Virus record (IMG/VR): IMGVR_UViG_3300046170_000464
Span: 1 to 64,000 of that record
DNA: 64,000 nucleotides
From: a virus
Strand: one strand, 5' to 3'
This document shows, piece after piece, positions 17,269 through 26,016 of this stretch (position 1 is its first letter; each line of letters opens with the position of its first letter). The notes beneath the pieces were generated by a model. That model did no database searches, had not been told where the DNA came from, and worked only from the letters and a program-made list of their open reading frames with translations. The position numbers and the translations under genes are program-made.

Positions 17269-17556
17269 ATGGACATCCGCGCTTTCGGATCTGTATACGG
17301 GCAGACGCCCATACTGCCTTACGCAAGTGGGTTTGTTTGGGTGCCTTCGGACGGTCAAAAAACTTTTCCTACCTGCCGTTCTCTATTCGTCGAATCTAAA
17401 AGTACTCCTGGGACAGATGACGTTTATGTACGTCTAAACGACATGGGAGAAAATCAATTTATACATATTGAAAATGTTGATGGCAATATCGAGTTGCCTT
17501 TTGGGGCAGTTACACTAAGCGGAGGTTCTGTGAACGGCGTAGTCGTCCTTTACTAA
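17269..17556 (+). CDS. hypothetical beta-rich protein, probable virion component
   Basis: A 95-residue beta-strand-rich protein (SGFVWVPSDGQKTFP, then VTLSGGSVNGVVVLY). It lies in the head-gene region between DUF3310 and portal. Composition resembles small head-decoration or fibre-base proteins. Not recognised. Confidence 0.55.
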   Translation: MDIRAFGSVYGQTPILPYASGFVWVPSDGQKTFPTCRSLFVESKSTPGTDDVYVRLNDMGENQFIHIENVDGNIELPFGAVTLSGGSVNGVVVLY

Positions 17557-17563
17557 TAGGACT

Positions 17564-18130
17564 ATGAATTTATTTAAGTGGACTGCATTAGGAGTCGGTA
17601 GTGTTGTTGCTGTAGCACACATTGGTGTGTTGGGGCACATTATCAAAGCAACGAAAGCTCCACAAGCTCCAGTTATAAATTTTCCCAGAGGAGATTATTC
17701 TTCTTACAAAGTCAAAGCAGATAAAGAAGGTTATACAGTCGAATACAAAGCAAACGATCCTACTGTTCTTGAGTCACAAAAATCTTTATCGCTAGATAAG
17801 GAAAAGAAAGGATTTTTCGGTGGTGGTAGTGAAAATCGTCACGAGTGGCGCAAAGACCAGTTCACTATGGACGGCACTAGGAACCTAGGAGGTGTCGTAG
17901 CAGATGGTGAGGGAAAGTCTGCAAAAGACATAGAGTGCATCGTGGCGGACGCTGGAGCACGGTCACAAGGTGCAATGGCCGGAACTAGTATTGCTGCTGG
18001 TGTTGGTGTTCCTGCTGTTATCGGTATCCCGTATGTTGGGTGGCTAGCTGCTGGATGGGTTTCACTATTAGGCGGAAAATTAGGTTCTGCTGCTGGATCT
18101 ACCGTTGGTAGCATAGTTAATGACTGCTAA
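17564..18130 (+). CDS. membrane-inserting protein with glycine-zipper C-terminus
   Basis: A 188-residue protein with an N-terminal hydrophobic segment (about residues 6-28, ALGVGSVVAVAHIGVLGHII), a charged soluble middle with a GFFGGGSENRHEW loop, and a C-terminal hydrophobic Gly/Ala pair of segments (about 138-182) rich in GxxxG. This could form a pore or be a virion membrane protein. Two cysteines (CIVADAG, SIVNDC) are near the C-terminal half. Confidence 0.55.
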   Translation: MNLFKWTALGVGSVVAVAHIGVLGHIIKATKAPQAPVINFPRGDYSSYKVKADKEGYTVEYKANDPTVLESQKSLSLDKEKKGFFGGGSENRHEWRKDQFTMDGTRNLGGVVADGEGKSAKDIECIVADAGARSQGAMAGTSIAAGVGVPAVIGIPYVGWLAAGWVSLLGGKLGSAAGSTVGSIVNDC

Positions 18131-18136
18131 ATAAAG

Positions 18137-18430
18137 ATGAGTTTTACTGGTTACTCCGATATTTTTGCTGATCGTTACGGACGGTCTATTGCCGCCGCTG
18201 ATAATCAAAGGCGTCGGGATCAAGAATCCACACAGCAATTCGCTGGGCAAGTTCAGTCAGACTTGAATCAAGAAGCCGGTGGCCCTGTTCCTCCAACAAT
18301 GCCGGACGATGGGAGTAACCCGCAGTTTGATACTGGTATGGACGAGGAAGTAAACGAAAACGTAGAACGCACTAAAAATTACTTACTGGAAGTATCTAAG
18401 AAACGCTTGAATCAAGTAGCAGACGTCTAA
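18137..18430 (+). CDS. hypothetical hydrophilic protein
   Basis: A 97-residue protein rich in Gln/Asp/Arg with a charged helix at the C-terminus (VNENVERTKNYLLEVSKKRL). It lies 7 nt after the membrane protein gene. Not recognised. Confidence 0.5.
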   Translation: MSFTGYSDIFADRYGRSIAAADNQRRRDQESTQQFAGQVQSDLNQEAGGPVPPTMPDDGSNPQFDTGMDEEVNENVERTKNYLLEVSKKRLNQVADV

Positions 18431-18437
18431 GACTGAG

Positions 18438-18452
18438 GTAGCATATTGCTAC
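18438..18452 (+). promoter_or_regulatory. GTAGCA-TAT-TGCTAC palindrome, candidate promoter/operator
   Basis: A perfect 6-bp inverted repeat around TAT lies 16 nt upstream of the GT17 start. It contains CATATTGCTA, identical to the element before the oxygenase at 4447. Confidence 0.45.
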
Positions 18453-18467
18453 TCGAATCGTTCTTCT

Positions 18468-19280
18468 GTGCTGATCGATTGCTTTCCTTATTTCAATGAA
18501 AAGGAGCTATTAGAACTTCGTATCAAAACTCTCTACGATCATGTAGATGGCTTCTTGATAACAGATGCTAATTATACGCACAGAGGGGAACCTAAAGAAT
18601 TTACTTGCGTTAATACTCTCAGAGAGCTCGGGATTCCCGAAGACAAAGTGCAAGTGCTCCACGTTGAGTTACCTACGTACGAAGAAGCACCAGACCCCTG
18701 GGTCAGAGAAAGAGGACAGAGAGACGCTTTAAGTGTTGGTTTATTTCAGCTGCCAGGAGATACTTTTTTTATATGCTCCGATTGTGACGAAATAGCAAAT
18801 CCGGAAAAGCTAGAAGAGGTAAAACAAGCTGTTCTAGATAACCCTGATAAGACAGTTCGTTTGAGTATGTCTATGCACTACGGACGAGCTGACCGACAGC
18901 TTCAATCACCACAAGAAGAAAAATTCGATTGGCGCTGTGGGGTAGTTAGTACGGTTGATGGTCTAAGGGAATTCGGAACTCTTTCTTCGTTACGAGCCAC
19001 TACGAACAATTATTACGTAGGTGAACGTGATGCAGGGTGGCATTTTAGCTGGATGGGTGATGCAGATAAACGACGAACTAAGTTACGCTCCATCGCTGAG
19101 TATTACATCTGGGATAAACCTGAAGTACAGGAGTTGTGTGACGAATTCAAACCTGAAGAAGGCAACACAGACATGCTTGGTCGTCAGGATCATTTGTTGA
19201 CTTCGTATCCAGTGGATAAACTTCCTGAAGGTGCCCTTAGAATAGAAAGAGTTAGAAAATACCTTTTACCTGATGGCTGA
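18468..19280 (+). CDS. glycosyltransferase family 17-like protein
   Basis: A 270-residue protein from GTG 18468 with the GT17 pattern: LIDCFPYFNEKELLELRIKTL at the N-terminus, FLITDANYTHRGEPKEF, RERGQRDAL, FFICSDCDEIANPEKL (acidic DxD region), and AGWHFSWMGD near residue 190. Eukaryotic members add bisecting N-acetylglucosamine; phage and bacterial members modify unknown glycans. It overlaps the next small gene by 8 nt. Confidence 0.8.
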   Translation: MLIDCFPYFNEKELLELRIKTLYDHVDGFLITDANYTHRGEPKEFTCVNTLRELGIPEDKVQVLHVELPTYEEAPDPWVRERGQRDALSVGLFQLPGDTFFICSDCDEIANPEKLEEVKQAVLDNPDKTVRLSMSMHYGRADRQLQSPQEEKFDWRCGVVSTVDGLREFGTLSSLRATTNNYYVGERDAGWHFSWMGDADKRRTKLRSIAEYYIWDKPEVQELCDEFKPEEGNTDMLGRQDHLLTSYPVDKLPEGALRIERVRKYLLPDG

Positions 19281-19416
19281 CAAAATGCCTGCGGAGGTTT
19301 TGGCTAAGTTCCAAAAGGATCGCGACGAAAAAAAGGCTCCTAGTGGTGACGAGGTTAAGATGGAAAAACAGAAACGGGCTAAAGAAAAAGCTCGTTCCTT
19401 CAAAGAAAAGAAGTAA
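19273..19416 (+). CDS. small Lys-rich protein (47 aa)
   Basis: ATG 19273 to TAA 19416, overlapping the GT17 gene. It is highly charged (AKFQKDRDEKKAPSGDEVK, then KQKRAKEKARSFKEKK) and its stop is 8 nt before the portal ATG. Similar Lys-rich small proteins occur at 22181, 40833, 50494 and 52536. Possibly DNA-associated; function unknown. Confidence 0.5.
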   Translation: MADKMPAEVLAKFQKDRDEKKAPSGDEVKMEKQKRAKEKARSFKEKK

Positions 19417-19424
19417 TTTTTTAA

Positions 19425-21644
19425 ATGGCAGCCTCACTTGACACGCGGAATAAGTTCGAGGAGATCTTAGAGGCTGCTCGGACTCAAGGTCGACAGAACC
19501 AAGCTGCAACCATGGTGGTGCTGAGCCACTTGCAGCAGATGACCCTCTTGATGATTAAAAAGGGGATCTCTTTTTACTGCGACCAAGACACTCTAAAAAG
19601 CAGAACAAGATTTCTGCACGATGTGATCGAGTTAAATCGGCTTGATATTCGTTTTCCAGCGATTATCCGAAACTTCCTAATTGATGGTTGTGGCCTGTTT
19701 TACTTCCGCCCAGATCAAAAACTTAAATATCAAATCTATTTCTTTAACAAAAATCAATATCGGGTCTTTCACGATCTGAATGGTCAAATTGAAGAAGTCG
19801 TAATTATTTACGATTACAAAGTAAAGAACGCCACCCTTGGTCTACCGAGCGATGTCTACGGACAAAACAAACGGTATGTTCGACTTTCGATTACAGCTGA
19901 GACAATCAGCGAAGTTGAGTCTGACTCAGAACTAAGTTTCGAAGTAGAACCAGGCCCAGGTATCAACGGCACTAAAGTTCGCGCAAATTCTCTTGGTTTT
20001 GTGCCCGCTGTTGAATGCTTAAACAAACCTAACGCCAGCGGCACAGAAGGAGAAGGTGATTTTGATCCGTTTATGGAGCAAATTGTGCTTCATAACGAGA
20101 TGATCACCAACATCTCAAAGAATATTGAATTTTTTGGTAACCCTACTCTGATCTCCAGCCGACCACGGTCTGACCTGGTCGAAGCTGCTGATGCCGGAAG
20201 TGCTTTCCGTCCCACAATCAGTTCTCAAAGTGGGTTTGCTGGGAGAGATTCTCCTTCAACACGCGTTAGTGAACCATTCGGTTCAGCGATGGGAGGTGGC
20301 CTTCGTGTGCCTCGCATCATCGCTAACGTCGAACCTTCAGATCGTGTCGGCTACATGACGCCTGACCCGATTAGCGGTGACATGAACCGTTATGTTCTGT
20401 TGCTGAGAGAAGAAATCCGTACCGCTCTTGGCGGTGTGGACGAAATTTCAATCTCGGCAGGCGCAACTGCGACAGAAATTAAAGGTTTGATGGGTCGTGC
20501 CCAAGCCACGGCTCTTCGAAAAAACAAAAGTTTCCTTACTTACGGTTTTTGTCGTCTCTTAGAGATGATGATTTACCACCAGGAAATGATCTTCCGTGAG
20601 TCGTTTATTGCGGCCTCAGGATTAAAGGAACCTAAAGAACCAACTGAATTAACCGAAGACTCAACTGAAAAATATCAGAAAGCTTTACGTCGTTTTGACA
20701 TGAAGCTCGACGAAGAAATTAAAAAAGCCTTAGAGAAAAACAAAGTTCCTCGCGGCGTTATTGGTTTACCAGAAGATGGAGACCGTAGCGTTTCATATCG
20801 CTTTATGGGCGATGTGTACGAAGATACGGCCTTTGACTTACAGCAAAAGTCAATCGTTGTAAGGAACATGCAAGAGGTTGGTGTTAATAGTGTTGAAGCT
20901 ATTAAGTACCTATTCCCGGATAAGACTGAAGCCGAACGTGCCGAAATGTTGAAAGGATTCCCTTTCAGAATGGTTGGACAAACACAGTCGGCAATGCAGC
21001 AATTCCTGGTATTATTAAATCAGATGTATCAGTCTCCGCATCCTCTTGCGCCTGATCAACCCCTTGCGGCTGATCCTAGACTGAATATCACACCGCTCCT
21101 TTACAGGACGTTTGATCACCTTGCGGAAGAATTAACTTACTCGGGTAGCTATGAGCCAGCAGATCCAAGCTTCGACCCCGAGCCCGGTGTCCCCGGCGGC
21201 AGCCCCGGCGGTATACAACGACCAGGGCTCAACAACCGCCTTCCCGCAGTGGGTGGCACAAACGTCTACCCCGGCGGTAGCTTCGGTGCCTACAGCCCAA
21301 GCGCCACAGCAGGTGGCACCGGTTTCGGACCCTTCTATCAACGCCCCGTCCAGCCCGTCAACGTCGCAATCCTCCCCGAGCAACCCTTGGGAAGCAGCGA
21401 TGGGGTCCCTGGAACGAGTGTTGGGCCAGATTCCATCCCCCAACCAGGCAGCACCATCACAGACCCTGGAAACACTGCAGGGTACAACACAGCTGAGTCA
21501 GCCTTCACAGGTCCAGCCTTGGGCCTACCAGCAGCAGGCTCCGCAGACATTGCCTACCAGCGCCTCACCGACCCAAACTTCCTCGCAGGCTTCTACGGAA
21601 ACCAGCAACGGGGAACTCAGCGCCGCAAGCGTCGAGGTAATTAA
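19425..21644 (+). CDS. portal protein
   Basis: A 739-residue protein placed after terminase and before scaffold and capsid. The N-terminal 570 residues look like a helical portal body (FLIDGCGLFYFRPDQ; YVLLLREEIRTALGGVDEISISAGATATEIKGL; QATALRKNKSFLTYGFCRLLE). The last 165 residues are a Gly/Pro/Ser-rich tail ending RKRRGN. From 21151 the tail is overlapped in the +1 frame by the scaffold-like gene for 494 nt, with raised GC and heavy CCG/GCG/ACG use. The portal assignment rests on size, order and helix pattern. Confidence 0.75.
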   Translation: MAASLDTRNKFEEILEAARTQGRQNQAATMVVLSHLQQMTLLMIKKGISFYCDQDTLKSRTRFLHDVIELNRLDIRFPAIIRNFLIDGCGLFYFRPDQKLKYQIYFFNKNQYRVFHDLNGQIEEVVIIYDYKVKNATLGLPSDVYGQNKRYVRLSITAETISEVESDSELSFEVEPGPGINGTKVRANSLGFVPAVECLNKPNASGTEGEGDFDPFMEQIVLHNEMITNISKNIEFFGNPTLISSRPRSDLVEAADAGSAFRPTISSQSGFAGRDSPSTRVSEPFGSAMGGGLRVPRIIANVEPSDRVGYMTPDPISGDMNRYVLLLREEIRTALGGVDEISISAGATATEIKGLMGRAQATALRKNKSFLTYGFCRLLEMMIYHQEMIFRESFIAASGLKEPKEPTELTEDSTEKYQKALRRFDMKLDEEIKKALEKNKVPRGVIGLPEDGDRSVSYRFMGDVYEDTAFDLQQKSIVVRNMQEVGVNSVEAIKYLFPDKTEAERAEMLKGFPFRMVGQTQSAMQQFLVLLNQMYQSPHPLAPDQPLAADPRLNITPLLYRTFDHLAEELTYSGSYEPADPSFDPEPGVPGGSPGGIQRPGLNNRLPAVGGTNVYPGGSFGAYSPSATAGGTGFGPFYQRPVQPVNVAILPEQPLGSSDGVPGTSVGPDSIPQPGSTITDPGNTAGYNTAESAFTGPALGLPAAGSADIAYQRLTDPNFLAGFYGNQQRGTQRRKRRGN

Positions 21645-22062
21645 ACAGTTTGGTGTTGAAGCTCCTGGAATTCTGAATTCTTATGCTTGCGCTTTGGAGG
21701 ACATGCTCCTTCAGCAGGCACAAAAGACCGATCAAATCACCGAAAGAGCCGGTGGTATGGAGCAAATCCTTACCAACCCTGATTTCTTGGCTGATTACAC
21801 TGATCGTTTCTTTACTGAAGTGGTTCCTGTTGACATCGATAGCGATGTTCAAACTCAGGCTCCTCAGCAGTATCAGCAGAACTACGACATGCCTGCTCCT
21901 CCGGCTGCAACTGCCGGTCAACAGCAAGCTGCTCAACCACAGCAGCAGTGGGATGCCTTCGGCGACGCTATGAATCGTTCACCTGAGAACGCATGGCGTC
22001 ATCTCGCACATATGAGCCCTGAAGCTCTGCGTTCTAAGCTCCTCTTTATGGAAGCTTCTTGA
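21151..22062 (+). CDS. scaffold-like protein overlapping the portal gene
   Basis: A 303-residue protein. Residues 1-165 are Pro/Ser/Gln/Thr-rich and disordered and are read in the +1 frame over the 3' end of the portal gene. Residues 166-303 are a normal-composition acidic helical domain (SVEVIKQFGVEAPGILNSYACALEDMLLQQA; then PENAWRHLAHMSPEALRSKLLFMEAS). Position between portal and capsid and the acidic helical C-terminus suggest a scaffold or head-assembly protein. It ends before a strong terminator at 22124. Confidence 0.65.
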   Translation: MSQQIQASTPSPVSPAAAPAVYNDQGSTTAFPQWVAQTSTPAVASVPTAQAPQQVAPVSDPSINAPSSPSTSQSSPSNPWEAAMGSLERVLGQIPSPNQAAPSQTLETLQGTTQLSQPSQVQPWAYQQQAPQTLPTSASPTQTSSQASTETSNGELSAASVEVIKQFGVEAPGILNSYACALEDMLLQQAQKTDQITERAGGMEQILTNPDFLADYTDRFFTEVVPVDIDSDVQTQAPQQYQQNYDMPAPPAATAGQQQAAQPQQQWDAFGDAMNRSPENAWRHLAHMSPEALRSKLLFMEAS

Positions 22063-22123
22063 CTTAAACCTTAAACCCTGTAACTTTATTAAGTGGAAGG
22101 GTTTAGGGGGCTCTGCCCAGGGA

Positions 22124-22151
22124 AAGACTCCTCGAAAGGGGGGTCTTTTTT
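22124..22151 (+). terminator. Rho-independent terminator
   Basis: An 8-bp stem AAGACTCC/GGGGTCTT (one G-U pair), an 8-nt loop and a run of T follow the scaffold-like gene. Confidence 0.85.
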
Positions 22152-22180
22152 CTGCTATCTTGATAAAAAAGAAGCTAATT

Positions 22181-22315
22181 ATGAAGTCTTTACAAGCTAG
22201 TGGTCGAGATAAAAGCAAAGGGAAGGAGAAAAAACCTCGTGTAGGAGCATCCCCAGGCCCAGCCAAACAAACTGCGGCTGAACAAGAGGTATTTGACGAA
22301 AATGTTCAACTCTGA
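22181..22315 (+). CDS. small Lys/Gly-rich protein (44 aa)
   Basis: ATG 22181 to TGA 22315. The N-terminal half is basic (GRDKSKGKEKKPRVG); the C-terminus is acidic (AAEQEVFDENVQL). It sits alone after a terminator. It may be a small DNA- or head-associated protein; not recognised. Confidence 0.4.
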   Translation: MKSLQASGRDKSKGKEKKPRVGASPGPAKQTAAEQEVFDENVQL

Positions 22316-22345
22316 TTCTCTTTAGTCACTATTTTTGTCAGATTT

Positions 22346-22606
22346 ATGTTGCGTAGTCTTTTTTCGCTAGTTCTTGCCGCTGTCTTGTGGGTTCAAGTGC
22401 CTCAATGGGAAGCCGACTGGTCAAGATGCGCTGTTGATGTACCCGATGTCAGCTGTCATTGGTACGTAGTCGCACCAGATAACACTTTTGGCAAAGGTTT
22501 TGACTGGGCAACAGCACCGTGGTTTGATGTCAACGGCCTGCAAGACGTAAGCAAGTTAAAAAACACGATGCAAGTAATCCATCAAGAATCTTTGTCGGTT
22601 AGCTGA
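22346..22606 (+). CDS. small secreted or membrane-anchored protein
   Basis: An 86-residue protein with a hydrophobic N-terminal segment (LRSLFSLVLAAVLWVQVP) that could be a signal peptide or anchor, then a Trp/Cys-rich exported-type domain with two Cys (SRCAVDVPDVSCHWY) that could form a disulphide. Its 3' end overlaps the convergent membrane protein gene by 25 nt. Function unknown. Confidence 0.55.
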   Translation: MLRSLFSLVLAAVLWVQVPQWEADWSRCAVDVPDVSCHWYVVAPDNTFGKGFDWATAPWFDVNGLQDVSKLKNTMQVIHQESLSVS

Positions 22607-22917
22607 AGATCTTTACTTGTTTTTTCTTTAATTTTGTGGAGCACCGTAACTTCAAGGGTATTTAGTATTTTTATACCGGCGTAACCACCTACAAAAGCCA
22701 CTGCAACGGCTTCTGTTTTACTTAATTTCATTCGCTCAGCTATCGCAGGGCTGACAAAAGTCGCAAGTAACCAGCCGACAGATAATGCTCTTAAAAAATG
22801 TGTTATGAACTCGCGTTTACTTCGTGGGTTGACTAAAGCTTCAGTCACGGTGCCTGCAATAGAGCTACCTGCTAGACCAGCATCAACTGCCATCATAGAT
22901 GCAACTTTCTCTAGCAT
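22582..22917 (-). CDS. small membrane protein, holin-like
   Basis: A 111-residue protein with Ala/Gly-rich hydrophobic segments near residues 8-25, 42-60 and 70-88 and a charged C-terminus (HKIKEKTSKDLQLTDKDS). Size and topology fit a holin, but no lysis gene adjoins it, so the role is inferred weakly. It is a single minus-strand gene between head genes. Confidence 0.45.
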   Translation of the reverse strand: MLEKVASMMAVDAGLAGSSIAGTVTEALVNPRSKREFITHFLRALSVGWLLATFVSPAIAERMKLSKTEAVAVAFVGGYAGIKILNTLEVTVLHKIKEKTSKDLQLTDKDS

Positions 22918-22983
22918 CTGACTATTAAGTATTAGTGCTATATGAATCTTAATCAGACTTAGAGTATAAAAAAAGCTCGGTAA

Positions 22984-23811
22984 ATGACTTTTGCTGCTCT
23001 TACAAACTGGAAATACGACAAATCGTTATATCACAACATCCAGTCAGGACCTCAGCGAACTGGATCTAACTTAAATCTCACAGATACTTACTTACTTACG
23101 TCAAGTGGGTACGTTTACGCAAGTGGGCAACAACAAACCTTTGTCGCTTTGCACGATCAAGGAGCAAACTTTGGAATAGTCACTCCTGGGCCACCAAATA
23201 GTTCTGGTTACTTCACTACTGACTGGAGAGCTGTGCCCACGGCTGTGTCAGGCTACTGGACCGATTATCAAAACACTTATCCTCATTCATCGGGACTTTT
23301 AACTGTTTACAACGGATTTAGACGTCAAGGTTTAATTAATACTGCTAACAGCACTGTACAAACTGCTTTTGGGCCTGAACCTGGTCTAAAAGACATTGGA
23401 CCTTACATTTCCTACGGAAGAAACCTTCCAGATAATCAATTTTATGGTCCGTTTGAGACACCTGAAGGAAATACAGCAGCGCAAGGTAGTACAGGTGGAC
23501 CTGTCGCTTACCCTCTCTCGCAATTCCCTCTTTTAACTAACCCGACACAAGGCGTAACCGGATCTAGGGCTGATTGGGTTTATAACACTCCTGTGTACTG
23601 CAAGGTGTGGACAGAATCGACGACGTCAAGAGTTCCTCCAGGCGAAACAGCTGACAATACGAATCCAATCGTAAGAGGTAGTTATAGAGGTAGATCTTCT
23701 CGGTATGTTCCAAATTACGGTGGAATCTATGGAGTACTAGGAGAAGGTGTTAGAGGCATGATCCGCACCTTTAGTTCTACAGTTAATAGTTCTAACCAAA
23801 AAGGTATTTAA
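22984..23811 (+). CDS. hypothetical virion protein
   Basis: A 275-residue protein rich in Tyr, Gly, Ser, Thr and Asn with few charges, typical of structural beta-rich proteins. It lies just upstream of the capsid gene. It could be a head-completion, decoration or minor capsid protein; not recognised. Confidence 0.6.
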   Translation: MTFAALTNWKYDKSLYHNIQSGPQRTGSNLNLTDTYLLTSSGYVYASGQQQTFVALHDQGANFGIVTPGPPNSSGYFTTDWRAVPTAVSGYWTDYQNTYPHSSGLLTVYNGFRRQGLINTANSTVQTAFGPEPGLKDIGPYISYGRNLPDNQFYGPFETPEGNTAAQGSTGGPVAYPLSQFPLLTNPTQGVTGSRADWVYNTPVYCKVWTESTTSRVPPGETADNTNPIVRGSYRGRSSRYVPNYGGIYGVLGEGVRGMIRTFSSTVNSSNQKGI

Positions 23812-23887
23812 CGCTAAAAACGAGACGTCAGCTATGTAGACATAGTTGATAAAAGGCTAAGATTATTTTGTAGTTTCTTGTGGACAC

Positions 23888-23907
23888 TTATCGATGTTTA
23901 TCGATAA
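23888..23907. repeat. TTATCGAT direct repeat and palindrome at capsid start
   Basis: TTATCGAT occurs at 23888-23895 and 23898-23905. The second copy is part of a perfect palindrome TTATCGATAA. The capsid ATG (23894-23896) lies inside the first copy. No clear Shine-Dalgarno sequence precedes it, so translation or transcription may be controlled here. Confidence 0.5.
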
Positions 23908-25009
23908 TGATTTCCCCAAGATTCTTGGTGCGGAACTGTATCGTCCCCATCCTGCTTATATCGTTGAAATGGCTGCCGAACCGGTGGTCGTTCATGATTT
24001 TTCTAAGCAGCCTGGTCAGACTGTTCAGCTCGATCGTTATCGTTTCTTCGGTAACCCAGGCTCCAAGGAATCTCGGGAACGTACTGCAGAGCAGACCATT
24101 GGTACTGCTAACAGCCGTAACATCGTCAAGGACAAAGTCCTGGTGACTCTTAAGGAGTACACCGGACCTGCGGACCCTAACGATCCAACTCAGCCTTCTA
24201 CTTTCAAGATTGCTCGGGAAACCCTTATCACTGCGCAGCGACTGCTGCTTGATACAGGCAACCTGACCACCTTCCATCAGTCAATCGGCAGTCTGACCCT
24301 GCTCGATGACTATCGTCGGTGGCGCGATCGGGTGTTCATTAATGAACTCCTTAAAGCTGTTTCTAAGGGACAAAGTTCTGATTCCCAGGGTGGTTATTAC
24401 TTCCCAGGTGATCTAGCAACTGGTGCCCTTACCTACACCAACGCCGAACAAGCTAAGTTCGACGTCAAGGACGACCTCCTCCGTGTGGTCAAGTCCCTCC
24501 GTAAGCGCAACACGCCGACCTACCAGGACGGTTTCTATCGCTGCGTTTGCGATCCTACATTCCTGATGCACCTGCGTCAGAACTCTGACTTCCGTGAGGT
24601 CGCTCGTTACCCAGGTAACGGACAGATCAACCCGCTGATGTCGGCTATGCAGCCGAACGCCAGCATCTACATGGGTCAGGGCTTCGGCCAAGCTACGTTT
24701 GTGGCTGGCGAACCGATCATGCCAACTGGCTTCGTCTTTGAAGGCGTGCGATTCTTCGAATCCACCAACATGCCTTCCCAGACCCAGAGTGCAACGATCG
24801 CAGGTGCGACTGCAGATACCAAGGCTGCCATCGGCATGTTCTTCGGTCCTCAGTCTGTTGGTGTGGGCATCGGCGGTAACAACGCTCAGGTGCTTCTCAA
24901 CAACAATGACGACTTCAGCCGTTTCATCATGATGATTTGGAGCCTCTATGCAGGTTTCGAACTTCTGAACGCTGATTTCGCCACAATTGCTTACTCCTTT
25001 GACGCCTGA
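23894..25009 (+). CDS. major capsid protein
   Basis: A 371-residue protein. Evidence is its place after terminase, portal and scaffold-like genes, the usual length of phage major capsid proteins, and markedly more GC-rich third codon positions than its neighbours, as expected for the most abundant protein. Segments such as VQLDRYRFFGNPG, VKDKVLVTLKEYTGP and FRQ-like FREVARYPGNGQINPLM fit an HK97-type capsid. The exact family is not identified. It is followed after 15 nt by a second optimised virion gene. Confidence 0.75.
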   Translation: MFIDNDFPKILGAELYRPHPAYIVEMAAEPVVVHDFSKQPGQTVQLDRYRFFGNPGSKESRERTAEQTIGTANSRNIVKDKVLVTLKEYTGPADPNDPTQPSTFKIARETLITAQRLLLDTGNLTTFHQSIGSLTLLDDYRRWRDRVFINELLKAVSKGQSSDSQGGYYFPGDLATGALTYTNAEQAKFDVKDDLLRVVKSLRKRNTPTYQDGFYRCVCDPTFLMHLRQNSDFREVARYPGNGQINPLMSAMQPNASIYMGQGFGQATFVAGEPIMPTGFVFEGVRFFESTNMPSQTQSATIAGATADTKAAIGMFFGPQSVGVGIGGNNAQVLLNNNDDFSRFIMMIWSLYAGFELLNADFATIAYSFDA

Positions 25010-25024
25010 GGAGGAAATTAAACA

Positions 25025-25891
25025 GTGATTAACGCTAATCAGTTACACGTTGCCAAGATTTATCCTGGTAACTACACGAATGTTCTTCGTTACTGGCACG
25101 AAGTAAAATCCATTGCATCTCAGAATGCAAATGGTGTTGACACGACCATGACGGGTCAGCCCGTTGGTGGTCCTGTCGGTGTTGTGTTCCAGCCTGGCTG
25201 GATTGCACAGCAGGCAGTTGGTTATGTCGACATGAGCTACCAAGCTCTTGGCACTAACAACCAGCTTGCCTACTATGCGCAACCTTATGGCTCAGGTCAG
25301 AACGCTTCTCAGCAGCCTTTCCTGAACGCCAACGTTATCGTTCCTTCACCCGACTTCCACAAAGATGTCCGGGCTGACATTACCGATGGCATTAAAGTCC
25401 CTGCAACAGCCTACGTTTATCGCGCTTCTCTGCGCCTTAGCGGTGGCGACATCGTTAGCAGCGGCGTTGCTGGATCTGATTCTACTCCTGAACTAACCCT
25501 CGTTCCCGCTGTGGGCGAAGGTCTTAAGGATGACGGCACTGTCGTCTCCGGTCAGTTCGGTGCAACCATTACTGGTGCTAACAGCGCTATCGCTAACGGT
25601 AGTGTTGCTTCCACGAACATCTTCGACTCCAGCAGCTGGGCTGCTTTGGGTTCTGAGACTACTTGGAAATTGTTCACCACTAGTGATCAGAGTGCTTCTG
25701 GTCTTTACCAAGGCTCAGGTGTCTATGACCCCCGTGCCGGTGTCAACAAGTTGGCTGGTGATGACAAGGCTCTCGCTATCTGCGAAGTCTGCTGGATTAT
25801 TCCTGATGAGCCACCCGAGCGCCAGGACGTTGCTCTGCAACCCGATGGCCTCACCGAATCTCAGGTGTACACCTCCACTTCTCCTTCCTGA
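25025..25891 (+). CDS. second abundant virion protein (possible capsid decoration)
   Basis: A 288-residue protein with GTG start preceded by a strong GAGGAGG ribosome-binding site and the same optimised codon use as the capsid gene. Sequence is Gly/Ser/Thr/Ala-rich and beta-like. It forms one transcript with the capsid gene ending at the terminator at 25913. A decoration or second capsid protein is the likeliest role. Confidence 0.65.
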   Translation: MINANQLHVAKIYPGNYTNVLRYWHEVKSIASQNANGVDTTMTGQPVGGPVGVVFQPGWIAQQAVGYVDMSYQALGTNNQLAYYAQPYGSGQNASQQPFLNANVIVPSPDFHKDVRADITDGIKVPATAYVYRASLRLSGGDIVSSGVAGSDSTPELTLVPAVGEGLKDDGTVVSGQFGATITGANSAIANGSVASTNIFDSSSWAALGSETTWKLFTTSDQSASGLYQGSGVYDPRAGVNKLAGDDKALAICEVCWIIPDEPPERQDVALQPDGLTESQVYTSTSPS

Positions 25892-25912
25892 TATACTCAG
25901 CAAGCGAGGACC

Positions 25913-25945
25913 AAAGACCTTTCCTTCGGGAAGGGTCTTTTTTTT
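25913..25945 (+). terminator. strong Rho-independent terminator
   Basis: An 11-12-bp stem AAAGACCTTTCC/GGAAGGGTCTTT with a TTCG tetraloop and a run of about eight T ends the capsid transcript. Confidence 0.93.
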
Positions 25946-26016
25946 GTCTTTAACCACATATATTTATTTCTAAATTATTTACGTAACTAAAATATGAGTA
26001 ACAAACGAATAGCACT

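Noticed and set aside
21132-21936. Minus-strand frames opposite the portal/scaffold overlap
   Set aside because: They follow from GC-rich low-complexity sequence and have no start signals; the two plus-strand frames explain the region.
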